Shown piece by piece: positions 10,980-21,895 of a stretch of DNA of 64,000 nucleotides. The number at the start of each line of letters is the position of its first letter. Position 1 is the first letter of the stretch. Location of the stretch: the NCBI RefSeq assembly GCF_047495875.1, contig NC_092460.1:37858054-37922053 (forward strand), in the 5' to 3' direction. The notes below the pieces were generated by a model. The model was not told the origin of the DNA. It saw only the letters and a program-made list of their open reading frames with translations, and searched no databases. The translations under genes were made by a program, and so were the position numbers. This DNA is from Pithys albifrons albifrons (Eukaryota; Chordata; Aves; Passeriformes; Thamnophilidae).

Positions 10980-11500
10980 TCTGGGGCCTGCTACTACAGC
11001 TCTTGCACAGAATAGTGATAGGGAGATGGGCACTTTGGCCTGCAGAGGCAGACTTCAAAGTGTGTGAGGATACATACAGCTTAGGAAAACCAAAGTGCAT
11101 TGCAGTGTATACACTACAAGAGAGGAAGGGGAACACCTGCAGTGGGCTTCTGTCCTTAGACCTCTAGCATGGGAGCAGCTGCTGGAGGTTTTAAGGTTGG
11201 AAACTGGGATTTGTGACAGCAAAGATGAGGTTTCCTGGAGTTTGAAAGGAGCAAGCATAGTCCCAGTGCGTTGTGTGCAGTTGAAAGGTTGCAAGGAGAA
11301 GGAGTAATGCAGCACTCATTTTTGTCCCTGCACATAAGAACAAGAGGGAGATGAACACTTTGTCCTCTGCAAGTCTTGAAAGTGTGTGATGGAACATAGA
11401 ACTTAGGAAAAACAAAATGCAGAGCACAGCAGGGTGTGTGCACGGTACATGCTACAAAGGGGAAGGTGAACACCAGCAGTGGGCCTGTGTTCTTACACAG
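10980..11500 (+). repeat. array module A, left copies
   Basis: Two diverged copies are recognisable by 'gggagatgggcactttggcc' at about 11020 and 'gggagatgaacactttgtcc' at about 11348. Each is followed by 'aaagtgtgtgakg', 'cttaggaaaa' and 'acactacaag/catgctacaa'. The spacing is about 330 bases. The same module recurs at 16.5-17.2 kb and inverted at 17.93-18.1 kb. I cannot assign it to a known family. Confidence 0.7.
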
Positions 11501-11504
11501 CTCA

Positions 11505-12300
11505 TAGGCTGCTCATGGCAGGTATTAACCAGCAAGACCTTTGGTCTCAGCCTGAGACCAATCCTTTGGATGAATTCAGTTTTGGAGGTGAAATCAAAAT
11601 TTTGGTCGTGGTCTTCTTCATGGGAATGTTGTTCCTTTCCCATAGGAAGGAAAGCACATGGACTCAGTGTTTCAGGGGCGGATGAGAGGCTGCCCAAGGC
11701 AAGTATTAACCAGCAAGACCTTTCTGTCCTGCAATGTTCTGCCTGGGAGCAATCCTTGAATATGTAAAATTTTTGCAGTAGAACTGAGATTTTGGTGGTG
11801 GTCTCCTGGAAGAAAATGATAGTTCTTTCCCACAGAAAGGAAAGCACAAAGCCCCAGTGTCTCAATGGCAGATGATAGGCTGCCCAGGGCAGGTATTAAC
11901 CAGCAAGACCTTTCTGTCCTGGCACTTTTTACCTGAGAGCAATCCTTGTAAGTAATCGATTTTGGAGGTGAAAGGAAAGCTTGTAGCTCCAGTGTTTCAG
12001 GGGCAGATGATAGGCTGCCATTGGCAGACAATAACTACCAAGGCCTTCCTGTCCTGGCACTTTGGCCTGGGAGCAATCCTTCAATATATACAATTTTGGA
12101 GGTGGAATCGAAATTTTGGTGGTGGTTGCATGAAAGGGAATTATGGTTCTTTCCCACAAGAAGGAAAGCTCGTGGGCCCAGTGTTTCAGGAGCATGTGGT
12201 AGGCTACCCAGCAGTAAACCAGCAAAGTGCTTCTCTGGCAGGATTCCAGTGTCTTGAACTTTCCTTCTCTGTTCTTTTTACATTCCCATTGAATCATTCT
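11505..12300 (+). repeat. array module B, five forward units
   Basis: Landmark AACCAGCAAGACCTTTCTGT occurs near 11527, 11708 and 11898, with degraded copies near 12030 and 12216. Intervals are about 181, 190, 133 and 186 bases. Each unit then carries 'gagcaatcctt', 'ttttggaggtgaaat', 'ggtggtggtctcctg', 'ggaaagca' and 'ggcagatgataggctgccc'. Module B shares its CAGCAAGACCTTT...CTGGCAC core with module C, so the two are old relatives. Open frames such as the 191-codon one on the minus strand at 11929-12504 cross unit borders and look incidental. Confidence 0.8.
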
Positions 12301-12419
12301 TGCAGTCTGATAGCAAAAAAAAATGGGAAGAAAATAGCGATTTCTGTGAGGTGCTTCTGCCAAGGAACTATGACCCTTTTCACCAAAAAATACAGCTAAC
12401 AGCCTTGGGCTCTCTGGTG

Positions 12420-13175
12420 CCACTGACAGGCCTTCCTTAGTACTCCAAAAGCAGCAAGACCATTGTGTCCTGCCATGTTTTATCTGGATAGAATTTTTGT
12501 CCAACTTCAGTACTGGGTCGAAAAACGGTCATTTCGGAGAGGTGTGTCTGCCAATGAACGAGAGCACTTTCTGCAAAGAAAGAAAGCCCTAGCCTTTGGC
12601 TCTCGGGTGCCAATGATGCACCTTCCCTGGCACTCCAAAAGGAGCAAGACCTTTGTGTCCTGGCACCTTTTGTCTGGGAGGAATCCTCATCTGTCTTCAA
12701 TTCTTAGCAGAAAAATGGGAAGAAAATAGCAATTTCAGAGAGTCACTTCTGCCAATGAAGGACAGCCCTTTGCTACAAAAAAAGTAAGCCTCCAGCCTTG
12801 GGCTCTCAGTGCACCTTCACTGGCACTCCAGAAGCAGCAAGACCTTTGTGTCCTGGCACCTTTTGTGTGGGAGGAATCTGCATCCATCTTCAAATCTGGT
12901 CAAAAAAATGGGAAGAAAATAGCAATTTTGGAGAGGAGCTTCTGCCAACGAATGATAGCGCTTTTCACTAAGCAATAAAGCCCACAGCCTTGGGCTGTCA
13001 GGTGCCAATGATGCACCTTCCCTGGCACTCCAAATCCAGCAAGACCTTTGTGTCCTATCACCATTTGCCTAAGAGGAGTCTTTGTCTGTCTTCAACTCTG
13101 GACCAAAAATTGGACATTTCAGAGAGGCACTTCTGCCAGCGATTGATGGTCCTTTCCTAAAAGAAAGTAAGCCAG
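12420..13175 (+). repeat. array module C, four forward units
   Basis: Landmark GCAAGACCTTTGTGTCC (or a variant) sits near 12453, 12643, 12836 and 13039, giving intervals of 190, 193 and 203 bases. Each unit also contains 'ttttgtctgggaggaatcc', 'gtcttcaattct', 'agaggcacttctgccaa' and 'aaagaaagtaagcc'. The block ends abruptly at about 13175, where the orientation flips. Confidence 0.85.
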
Positions 13176-16100
13176 GAGTAAGGTCACAAAGGCCTTGCTG
13201 CTTTTGGAGTGCCAGGGAAGATGCATAATTGGCACTTGAGAGCCCAAGGTTGCAGGCTTACTTTCTTGTCAGACAGGGCTGTCATTCTTTAGAAGAATTG
13301 CCTCTCAGAAATTCCTATTCCCATTTTTCTGCTGAGAATTGAAGACAAAAAAGGATTCCTCCCAGATCAAAGGTGCCAGGGCACAAATGTCTTGCTGCTT
13401 TTGGAACACCACAGAAGGTGCAGCATTGGCACCTGAGAGATCAAGTCTGCAAGCTTCCTTTCCTGGGAAAAGGGCTTTTGTTCCTTGGCTTTTGTTCCTT
13501 GGCAGAATCTCAATTGCTACTTTCTTCCCATGTTTCTCTTAACAATTCAAGAATGATGCAGATTCCTCCCAGACAAAAAGTACCAGGACTCAAGGTCTTG
13601 CTGCTTTTGGAGGTCCAGGAAAGCCACATCACTGGCATCCGAGAGCCCAATGAAGTGACGTGAAAAGGACATGTCATTTTTGGCAGAAACTCCTCTCTGA
13701 AGTTGCTATTTTCTTTCCCTTTTTCTGTCAAGAATTAGAAACAAACAGATTCCTCCCAGAGCAGAGGTGCCAGGGAAGGAACATCATTGCCTGAGAGCCC
13801 AAGCTGCAAGCTTACTTTCTTGACAAAAAGGGCTGTTGTTCATTAGCAAAAGTACCTCTTCAAAATGGCAGGGGTTTGGCCCAAAATGGATTACAAATGA
13901 TGATTCCTCCAGGATAATAGTGCCAGGACACAAAGGACTTGCTGCTTTTGGAGTGCCAGCAAAGGCACATCATTGGCACCTGAGAGCCCAAAGCTGCAGG
14001 CTTACATTCTTGGCAAAAAGGGCAGTTCTTCACTGGCAGAAGCACCTCTCTGAAATGGTCATTCTTTGGCCCAGAATTGAAGACAGGTGAAGATTCCTCT
14101 CAGGCAAAAGTTACCAAGACATAATGTCTTGCTGCTTTTGGGAGTGCCAGGGAAGGTGCATCATTGCCACCTGAGAGTGCAAAGCTGCAGACTTACTTTC
14201 TTGGAGAAAAGGGCCATCATTCATTACAAGAAGCGTCTGTCCGAAATGGACAGTTTTTGGCACAGAATTGAAGACAATTGAAGATTCTTCCTAGAGTAGA
14301 GTTGCCAGGACAAAGAAGTCTTGCTGCTTTTGGAATGCCAGGGAAGGCGCATCATTGGCACCTGAGAGCCCAAAGTGACAGGTTTACTTTTGGTGGAAAA
14401 AGCTGTCATTCATTGACAGAAACACATGTACGAAATGTCCGGTTTTTAGCTGAGAATTGAACACAAATGAAGATTCCTGCCAGACAACAGGTGCCAGGAC
14501 ACAAAGGTCTTGCTGCTTTTGGAGTGCCAGGGAAGGCACATCATTGGCACCTGAGTGCCCAAGAAAGCAGGATTTCTTTTAAGAAAAGGGCATGTCGTTT
14601 TTGGCAGAAGCATGTTTCCGAAATTGCTATTTTCTTTCGATTTTTTTACCGATATTTAAAGTTGGATGCCGATTCCTTTCAGACAAACGGTGCCAGGACA
14701 CAAAGGTCTTGCTGCTTTTGGAGTGCCAGGGAAGGCACATCATTGACATCTGAGAGCCCAAGTCTCCAGTCTTACATTCTTGTAGGAATGGGCCGTCATT
14801 CATTAGCAGAACTGCTTCTCCGAAATGGCCATTTTTTTAGCTCAGAATTGAAGACCGTTTTTGATTCCTTCCAGACAAAAGTGCCAGAACACAAATGTCT
14901 TGCTGCTTTTGGAGAGCCAGGGAAGGCTCATCATTGCCACTTGAGAGTACAAAGCTGCAGACTTAATTACTTAGTGAAAAGGGCCATCATTCATTAGCAA
15001 AAGCAACTCCTAGAAATGAACTTTTTTGGCCCAGAATTGAACACAAATGAAGATTCCTCCCAGACAAAAGGTGCCAGGACACAGAGATCTTGCTGCTTTT
15101 GGAGTTCCAGGGAAGGCACATCATTGGCACCTGAGAGCTGAAAACTGATGGCTTACTTTCTTGGCAAAAAGTGCCATCTTTCATTAGCAGAACCGCCTCT
15201 CTAGAATTCTAATTTTCTTTCCATTTTTTGTGCAGAGAATTGAATATGGATGAAGATTCCTCCCAGACCAAAGGTGACAGAACACAAATTTCTTGTAGCT
15301 TTTGGTATGCCAGGGAAGGTGCATCATTGCCACCTGAGTGCCCAAGGCTGCAGGCTTACTTTTTTGTCATAAAGGGATGTTGCACTTTAGCAGAAGCGCA
15401 TCTAGGAAATTCCTATCTTTTTTCCATTTTCTGCCAAGAATTGAAGACAGATGCAGATTCCTCCCAGACCAATGGTGACAGTACACAAATATCTTGTAGC
15501 TTTGGAGTGCCGTGGAAAGTGTGGCATTGGCATCAAGTCTGAAGGCTTCCCTTCTTGGGAAAAGGGCTTTCATTCCTTGGCAGAATCTCATCTCCCAAAC
15601 TGCTCTTTTCTTCTTCTTCTTCTCTGGAGAACTAAAGATGGACGGAGATTCCTCCCAGACAAAAGTTGCCAGGACACAAAGGTCTTGCTGCTTTTGGAGT
15701 GCCAGGGAAGATGCATCATTGGCACCTGACAGCCTGAAGAAACGGGCTTTCTTTTTTAAGAAAAGGGCAGTTGTTCTTTGGCAGAAGCACCTGACTGAGA
15801 CTGGTATTTTCTTTCCATTTTCCTGCCGAGAATTGAAGACAGATGAAGATTCCTCCCAGACGAAAGGTGCCTGGACACAAAGGTCTTGCCCTTTTGGAAT
15901 GCCAGGGAAGGTGAATCATTGGCACCTGAGAGCCCAAGTCTGCAGTCTTACTTTCTTTGCACAAGGGCCGTCATTCGTTGGCAGAAGTGCCTCTCTAAAA
16001 TGGCCATTTTTTCGGCTCAGCATTGAAGATGAATGAAGATTCCTCTGAGACAGAAGGCGCAGGGACGAAAAAGGTCTTTCTGCTTTTGGAGTGCCAGGGA

Positions 16101-16230
16101 AGGCACATCTTTGGCCCCTGAGAGCCCAAAGCTGCAGGCTTTCTTTCTTGTTGGAAAAGGCTGTTGGTTTTTGGCAGAACCGCCAAATTGCTGGGTTTCT
16201 GCCAAGAATTGAAGATGGACAAAATTCTTC
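13176..16230 (-). repeat. array module C, about fifteen inverted units
   Basis: These are the same units as at 12420-13175 but reverse-complemented, recognised by CTTGCTGCTTTTGGAGTGCC and GGCACCTGAGAGCCCAA. Landmark positions are about 13194, 13391, 13597, 13938, 14128, 14320, 14509, 14708, 14899, 15089, 15292, 15492, 15683, 15883 and 16074. A further unit near 13760 has lost the landmark. Most intervals are 189-192 or 197-206 bases. The longer class carries an extra 'attttctttccattttt' tract. Divergence between units is visible but moderate. Frames of about 175 codons inside (14467-14997, 15512-16036) are by-products of the repeat. Confidence 0.88.
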
Positions 16231-16329
16231 TTGAGCAAATTGTGATTCAGCAACCTGCAACCAGGTTTTTTGTCTTAGCATTTTCTTTTGAGGCAGGTCT
16301 TACATGCAGCATTCTGGTCTCAATGAAAT

Positions 16330-17330
16330 ATGTCTAAAGACTCAAGTAAACTGGCAAACTGCCTTCTTTGGCAGGAGTGCAGTGCCTTGACCTTTCCTTT
16401 TCAGCTCTTTTTACATTCCCATTCTGTCACTCTTGCAGTGTGCTTGCAAAGCTGTAAGTTTCCAGCTCCACTTTGCAAAAGCAAATGTGTTGAGAAAAAA
16501 GGTTGTAGGAAGACCTGTTGTGCACCTTCCTTCTGAGCTCTATTACCATCACACATAAGAAGAGCAAGAGGCACTTTAGCCTCAACAAGCCTTAAGAGAG
16601 TGTTCGATGGGACTTGCAGCTGAGAAGGAAATACAGAGCGCTGCAGGTGGCCTGGAGTTTACAGGCTGGAAAGGAAAGAGAGCTTTCACTTACCTGTACA
16701 TTGAATACAATGTTCCAATGTGACAAGGAAACCAGTGAGCAAGCCTTTAGTCTCAGCACATTCTTTGAGGGGGTACCTTCACACAAGGAAAAGTGCCGAG
16801 GAAAAAGCTTGTTAGGAATTTTTCTCTGCACCTTTCTTCTCAGGTCTAAGTACCACCCCACACCTTTTGTCTCCCAGTCTCTGAGGATGCTGCTCTATTC
16901 CTTGCACGTAAGAGCGAGAGGGAGATGGACACTTTGGCCTCATTGAGTTTTGAGATTATGTTTGACGGGACTTGCAGATGAGAAGAAAAGTGCAGAGCAC
17001 TGCAATGGGTCTAGAGTTTACAGGCTGGAAAGGGAAGAGCACTGTTACTTGAGTGTGGAGTGAAAACAAAATTTTGAAGAAAAGGGATGAGTTGCAAGCA
17101 ATCTTTTTGTCTCAGCACATTTTTCTGGGCTAGCCTTATTCTTCTCATACCAAAATGTATGAGAAGACACAAACAATCCAAGAATGCTTCTGTGGTAGGA
17201 GACTGGGTCCTTGCACTTTCCTTCTCGGCTCTTTGGCTATCCTGTTCTCTCATGCTTGTAGTTTGTTTGCAATGCCAGAAGCTTCTAGTTCCAGTTCACA
17301 CACTGTGATGTTCTGAGAGAAAAGCTTGTT
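16330..17330 (+). repeat. array module A, right forward copies
   Basis: Copies of module A are recognised by 'agagggagatggacactttg' near 16917 and a diverged one near 16560. Each is followed by 'gggacttgcagmtgagaag', 'tgcagagcactgcaa', 'gtttacaggctggaaaggga' and 'agcacatt' (16757, 17113). A linked part, CTTTCCTTYTCRGCTCTTT then TTGCAGT, appears near 16391 and 17215. It also occurs at 12255, beside module B. The period is about 360 bases. Confidence 0.7.
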
Positions 17331-17925
17331 GTCAGTTCTGGTCTGCACTTCTGTTCTCAGCAGATATTGAAGGTGCAGTACACTGTCATTGTGTGTGCAG
17401 TAGTGAGTCTGCAAGGATAACGCATTGCCACATCGTTATCAGAATACAAGTTTGCACACAGAAGGGAAAGTCAGTGAAATCATTCTGTGTTGTGGTATTT
17501 TCTTTGAGAACTGTGGAGGACTTTTTCAATGTTGGATCCTCGTTTCCCATGTTTTGGATGAAAACCCTGGTACCTTTGGCTCTTTTTCAAGTAAACACCT
17601 CTTTCTTGACACTCACTTATGCCTCTCTTCCAAATGACCACTAGATGGTGGTGTGTACACATTAAAAAAGAACGCATGGTGCAGAACTAGCTATAAAAAA
17701 CGTTAATGCTCTCAAAAGACCTGTCAGGATAGAAAGTTTGTGCTGATATGTTTTTGCTGAAAGTTTTCCCCTTTCATATGGAAACTCTTATTTTCACTAC
17801 AATCAAAGGGCAACATGAACTACTGCCCAAATCTGTGCACCAACAAATACTTTCTTTATTGCATAGTTCAGGAACAAAATTGAAAGATCTAACAGGAATA
17901 CAGCTCACAAAATTCTCAGGGGAGC
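17331..17925. other. spacer inside the array region
   Basis: Mostly sequence that I cannot place in module A, B or C. It may be decayed array or unique sequence. No exon or known repeat recognised. Confidence 0.35.
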
Positions 17926-18110
17926 AAATTGTATTCACACCACAATCAAGAGACAGTCATCTCCCCTTGGCATCCTGTAAACTGCACTTACATTGCAGTG
18001 CTCTGCACTTTTCTTCTTAGTTGAAAACACCATCAAACACAATCTCAGGGCTCACTAAGGCCAAAATGTCCATTTCCCTCTCGCTCTTCTGTTCAAGCGG
18101 TAAAGTATCC
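17926..18110 (-). repeat. array module A, inverted copy
   Basis: Reverse complement of the module at 16.9-17.05 kb. 'ctgtaaactgca', 'ttgcagtgctctgcactttt', 'aggccaaaatgtccatttcc' and 'ctctcgctctt' mirror 'tttacaggctgg', 'agcactgcaa' and 'agatggacactttggcct'. With the forward copies it makes a second, looser inverted pair about 0.9 kb apart. Confidence 0.75.
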
Positions 18111-18273
18111 ACCTGTCTTAGTTTAGAAGATACTAAGATATTTATATGGACCAGGAAAAGAGGAGCTTCCTACAAAAAAAATCATCATTTTTTATAATGG
18201 ATTGCTTTGGAATTTAGGTGTTTCAATCAGAAAAATTTATAAAAATACCCCAGAGGATAACAGTTCTTAACTA

Positions 18274-18291
18274 CAAATATATATATATTAT
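18274..18291. repeat. (AT)n microsatellite
   Basis: A short run of alternating A and T, 'caaatatatatatattatct', immediately left of the LTR-like fragment. Confidence 0.7.
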
Positions 18292-18292
18292 C

Positions 18293-18540
18293 TGTCTTGG
18301 GTTGAGCTGGCAAAATGCCAACTGCCCAATACAGAGTCAGAGCCTCCCTCCCCTGTCAGGCTCAGGCCCCAGGGCTCACACCCCTCATGTTCCTTCCCCC
18401 TTTCTGTGTGTTTTTTCCCTGAGGTTTTCCATGTCGTGAAGGTACCTTGATGGTTTCCCTGCATCTGAGAGAGTTCTATGTCCCTTCCCTGCCCTGTTAC
18501 AGCAAATCCCACTGCTCCTGAGGTGGCACAGGGCAGCTTC
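18293..18540 (+). mobile_element. partial ERV LTR-like fragment
   Basis: It begins TGTCTTGGGTTGAGCTGGCAAAATGCCAACTGC and is G+C-richer than its surroundings. This resembles the 5' end of a passerine LTR. It breaks off where module B units resume near 18541. No end or target duplication can be seen, so this call rests on the start and composition only. Confidence 0.4.
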
Positions 18541-19045
18541 AGATCAGTCCTTGGACATATTCTGTTTTGGAGATCAACTTGTAATTTTGGTGATGGTCTC
18601 CTAAAAGGGAATGATGAGTCTTTCTCATATCAGGGAAAGCACAGAGCCTGTGTTTCAGAGTCAGATGATAGACTGCCCAGGGCAGTACTAATCAGCAAGG
18701 CCTTTCCATCCTGGCACTGTTTCTTTCAGAGGAATCTTTGGATGTATTCGGTTTTGGAGGTGGAATGAAGCGAGGTCTCCTGAAAGCAAAGGATAGTTCT
18801 TTTCCATAAGAATGAAATCGTGTAACCCTAGTGATTTTGGGCCAGGCTGCTCAGGGCAGGACCTTTTTGGCCTCACATCTTTTGTCTGAGAGCAATCCTT
18901 GGATGCATTCAATTTTGGAGGTAGAATCAAAGTTTCAGTAGTAGTCTTCTCAATGAGAATGACTGATTTTTCCCATTGGAAGGAAAGCATGTATCCCCAG
19001 TGTTTCAAGGGCAGATGATAGGCAGACCAGTGCCTATTTGCACCT
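18541..19045 (+). repeat. array module B, about three forward units on the right side
   Basis: It repeats the B landmarks: 'ccttggacatattctgtttt', 'ggtgatggtctcctaaaagg', 'agatgatagactgcccaggg', 'atcagcaaggcctttccatc' (near 18690) and 'gagcaatccttggatgcatt' (near 18892). Orientation is the same as the left B block. The inverted C and A blocks are therefore framed by B units pointing the same way. Confidence 0.78.
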
Positions 19046-20476
19046 ACAGGTAAAAACATAATCTTCCCACTTTCAAGTGACAATCTAGCTTCCTTGTTGT
19101 CTTTTTCATCCATTCATGCTCAGCTGCATTACCATTATTCTCATCTGTGTTTGGTGAGGAAGTTGTAACAGAGACATGAACTTGTGCAAATTCCCACAGC
19201 AAGGTACTACACTCCATGCTTTTGTGTTCTCTGGACTCTGGACATAAGGATGGCAGGGTAGTACCACACTCATCATGGTATTGTGACAGTTTTATGGTCT
19301 GGAACTCTGGGACTAACTAATGCTTGCAGGTACACTGGATAAAATTATGATCAGCAGTTGCTGCAGTGGCAGCTTTGATTTTAATTCAGGTGGCTACTGG
19401 AAAGGACTGAGGAGCTGTTCCCCTCTCTTATCAGGTGTGCATTGCCTTTTCAAGGACTATTGCCCAGCTAGGCAATTCACCCACTGTGGCTTACTACATC
19501 TGGGTAATGATGATGTTTTTATAGAATTGTCGGACACGTGGATCTATCCTATCACATCAGCACACACTTCTGTGATTGATTCTGATTGGAAAAAGAGGTG
19601 AAAAGTCTCATAACAGTCAGTTTCTGATTTTTATTTTCATTTGGAGTGAAGCTTTTTGTTCTTGCTTGAGCACATACATATCCAGAAAAATTATTCTTCT
19701 TAACCAAACAGCAGAAAACCTTGTCACTCATCAAGCATTCACAGCACTGACCTCTAGAATTTTAGATTATTTGAGTTCTGTCTCACACAAACTTTCCAAT
19801 CAACTTCTCTTTTTGTAAAATAAGGTGGCATTGGGCATCAAACAAGGGATTTCAAGTAGAGCCATCTGATAGTAAGTGTTTTCAGAGAGAAAACCTGAAC
19901 TTAAGATTTTTCCTCACTTTCCCTCATTACAGATTTGGTATATATTCTTGATACTTTCCTCCCATCCTTTCCTCTATTCTGTGCTGGTCAGACTTGCTGG
20001 CTGGTGGGCAACTAGAAGAGTTTGAGGCTTGATGAATGGTATAGAAGCAGCTAGTTCAACTGGGGTCTTTGGGGACAGAGGTGTTGTAGAGACTACACAA
20101 GCTGCTGGGGAAAAGAACACCACACAACTATGTTATTTCTTTTGCAGTGATATTTGGATGTTTTCCAGCTTGCAAGGAAGTTTGAGAAAAGACTTTCTAT
20201 GTCTTGGGAGATTCATCTGTGGGAAGGTGTATCAGGAGGGACATCTAGGATATGCCCTCTTCACTTCTGCTCTCTGCATCTTTTGATGGCACACCGACCC
20301 ACCTGTGAAGCACAAGGGATTCATTCAGCCTCATGCATGTTTTTACCCACTCAGCCAGCGAGAGACTTAGAATCATAAAACAAGATACACCAAACCCTTG
20401 TCTTCATTAAAATAGGTGTTTTAATTTTCATCAAATATAACAAATTAAAAAGAGCATCTCTCTCCCTAAAGTGTGA
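19046..20476. other. non-coding, no recognised repeat
   Basis: Seems to be unique sequence. A minus-strand frame of about 90 codons (about 19310-19050) is open but has no convincing splice context. Plus-strand frames up to 93 codons also lack support. Confidence 0.4.
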
Positions 20477-20481
20477 TAAAT

Positions 20482-21110
20482 TGTGCTGGTTTAAAGGTAA
20501 ACTGGCAGGAGAAATGGACCCACAACAAGAGAGATTATAAATCAGGGTTACAATATAATGAAAAATATTACAATAAATACACTGACACAAAGAGAAATTG
20601 CTTTCAACTCACAAAAACCCAGCAGTATAACCCAGTGTCCTGGGGCACAAACCCAAAGGGGTTTGTTAGCCCTTGTGCTGAGACCTGCATGGTTCCCTCA
20701 AGTCCAAAGCAAAAGGAAGTGAAGAACCTGTTGGTGCAGGTGATGGCTGTAGTCTGGTCAAGAGTGGTGGTCTCCTCCTGTCAAGGTCCTGCTGTTCCTC
20801 TGGATCTGACGAGTGGTCCCTGAGGTCTTCTTACCCCCGCTTATGTACCCTCAGGGAGCACCCAGTCCCTCCCTCAGTGTGGGGACTCACACAATGGGTG
20901 ATTAACTCTGGGAGTCATGGGGTATTTTTGAACTGTTGATGGCCGATTAGCAGCCACACCCCCTCAGGCTGGGTGTGAAGGTGATAATGACTCCCTGGGC
21001 AGCTGCTGCTAATGGTCCATTGTCCTTGGGAAATGAATAGAGGGGGTAGAATACACAGCTTTGGTCACCCCCACACAGTGATAACTGGTCCCACCTGCTG
21101 AACTAGGACA
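20482..21110 (-). mobile_element. solo LTR with 5-bp target duplication
   Basis: TG...CA ends, 629 bases, flanked by TAAAT at 20477-20481 and again at 21111-21115. On the minus strand it starts TGTCCTAGTTCAGCAGG, has a GGTACATAAG promoter-like motif and ends ...CCAGCACA, so transcription would run leftward. A second copy of the same family is at 47118-47744. The five-base duplication fits ERVL- or ERV1-type integration rather than the six bases usual for ERVK. No internal genes remain, so it arose by LTR-LTR recombination. Confidence 0.88.
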
Positions 21111-21119
21111 TAAATATAA

Positions 21120-21715
21120 ACTAATTCATGTCAAAAACATAACAAAACATTATGTATAGCTTGATGCAGTAGAGATTTAGCAACAGAATATCTATGAGCT
21201 TATCAAATAATGTATAAAAAGTAGAAAAAGAAAAGAACTAAAGTTAAAAACTAAGAAGCCTTTGGAAGTAAAATAAATTCAGTGCAGACCAAAGATAATC
21301 CAAGAATACCTAAATGCAATGGAGAAGTAAACCCAATCTAGATAAGGAAGAAACACCTCAACACCTCAAAACAACAGATAAGGCTTAACTAACAAGATTG
21401 TTTCTAGTTAAATTTTAAGTTAAGAATCACACCAAAGAACCCAGCCCCCACGACCACAGAGAAGCAACAGGAAGAATCAGATGAAAGGCTCTCAAAGTGG
21501 AAAAAGAAGAAAATAATTTATTGGAACTGGTTAAAAATAAACCTGCTTTGAGTGTATAAAAAAGGAGCCTGCGAGCTCAGATGGGTGTCACTCATGGAAC
21601 AGAGACTCCCAGTGCACCCAGTGCCGCGCTGTTTACTCTGTAGTTTTCATTACTTATAAAATTAAACTACCCTTTATGCCAAATGATTAGCTATTTGGTT
21701 GGTCATTTATAACAA
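21120..21715 (+). mobile_element. degenerate LTR-like element
   Basis: AT-rich sequence leads to GTGTATAAAAAAGGAGCCTG (TATA-like, near 21555). A G+C-richer R-like segment follows (CACTCATGGAACAGAGACTC), then ATTAAACTACC as a possible polyadenylation region. This is LTR architecture, but the ends are not defined and the family is not recognised. Confidence 0.4.
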
Positions 21716-21796
21716 AAGGAAACACATCATCTGAGAAAACAAGCTGCAGTCTGGGAAATCTTTTACTGATGAACTTAATTTTCTATACTGGATGAT

Positions 21797-21895
21797 TAAG
21801 TTGGGGGGGTTTGGTGTTTTTATTGTGGGTGGTGGGTTTGTTTTGGTTTGCTGGGGGATTTTTGGTTCTGTTTTTTGTTGTTGTTTTTCATTATT
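21797..21895 (+). repeat. G/T-rich low-complexity tract
   Basis: About 100 bases almost free of A and C, with runs such as GGGGGGGTTTGGTG, GGGTGGTGGG and GTTGTTGTTTTT. Short G-runs give some G-quadruplex potential on the plus strand. Confidence 0.6.

Noticed and set aside
19050..19313. Minus-strand open frame of about 90 codons with protein-like composition
   Set aside because: No splice pair that fits the phase of neighbouring exon candidates and no recognisable family. Frames of this length are expected by chance in 64 kb.
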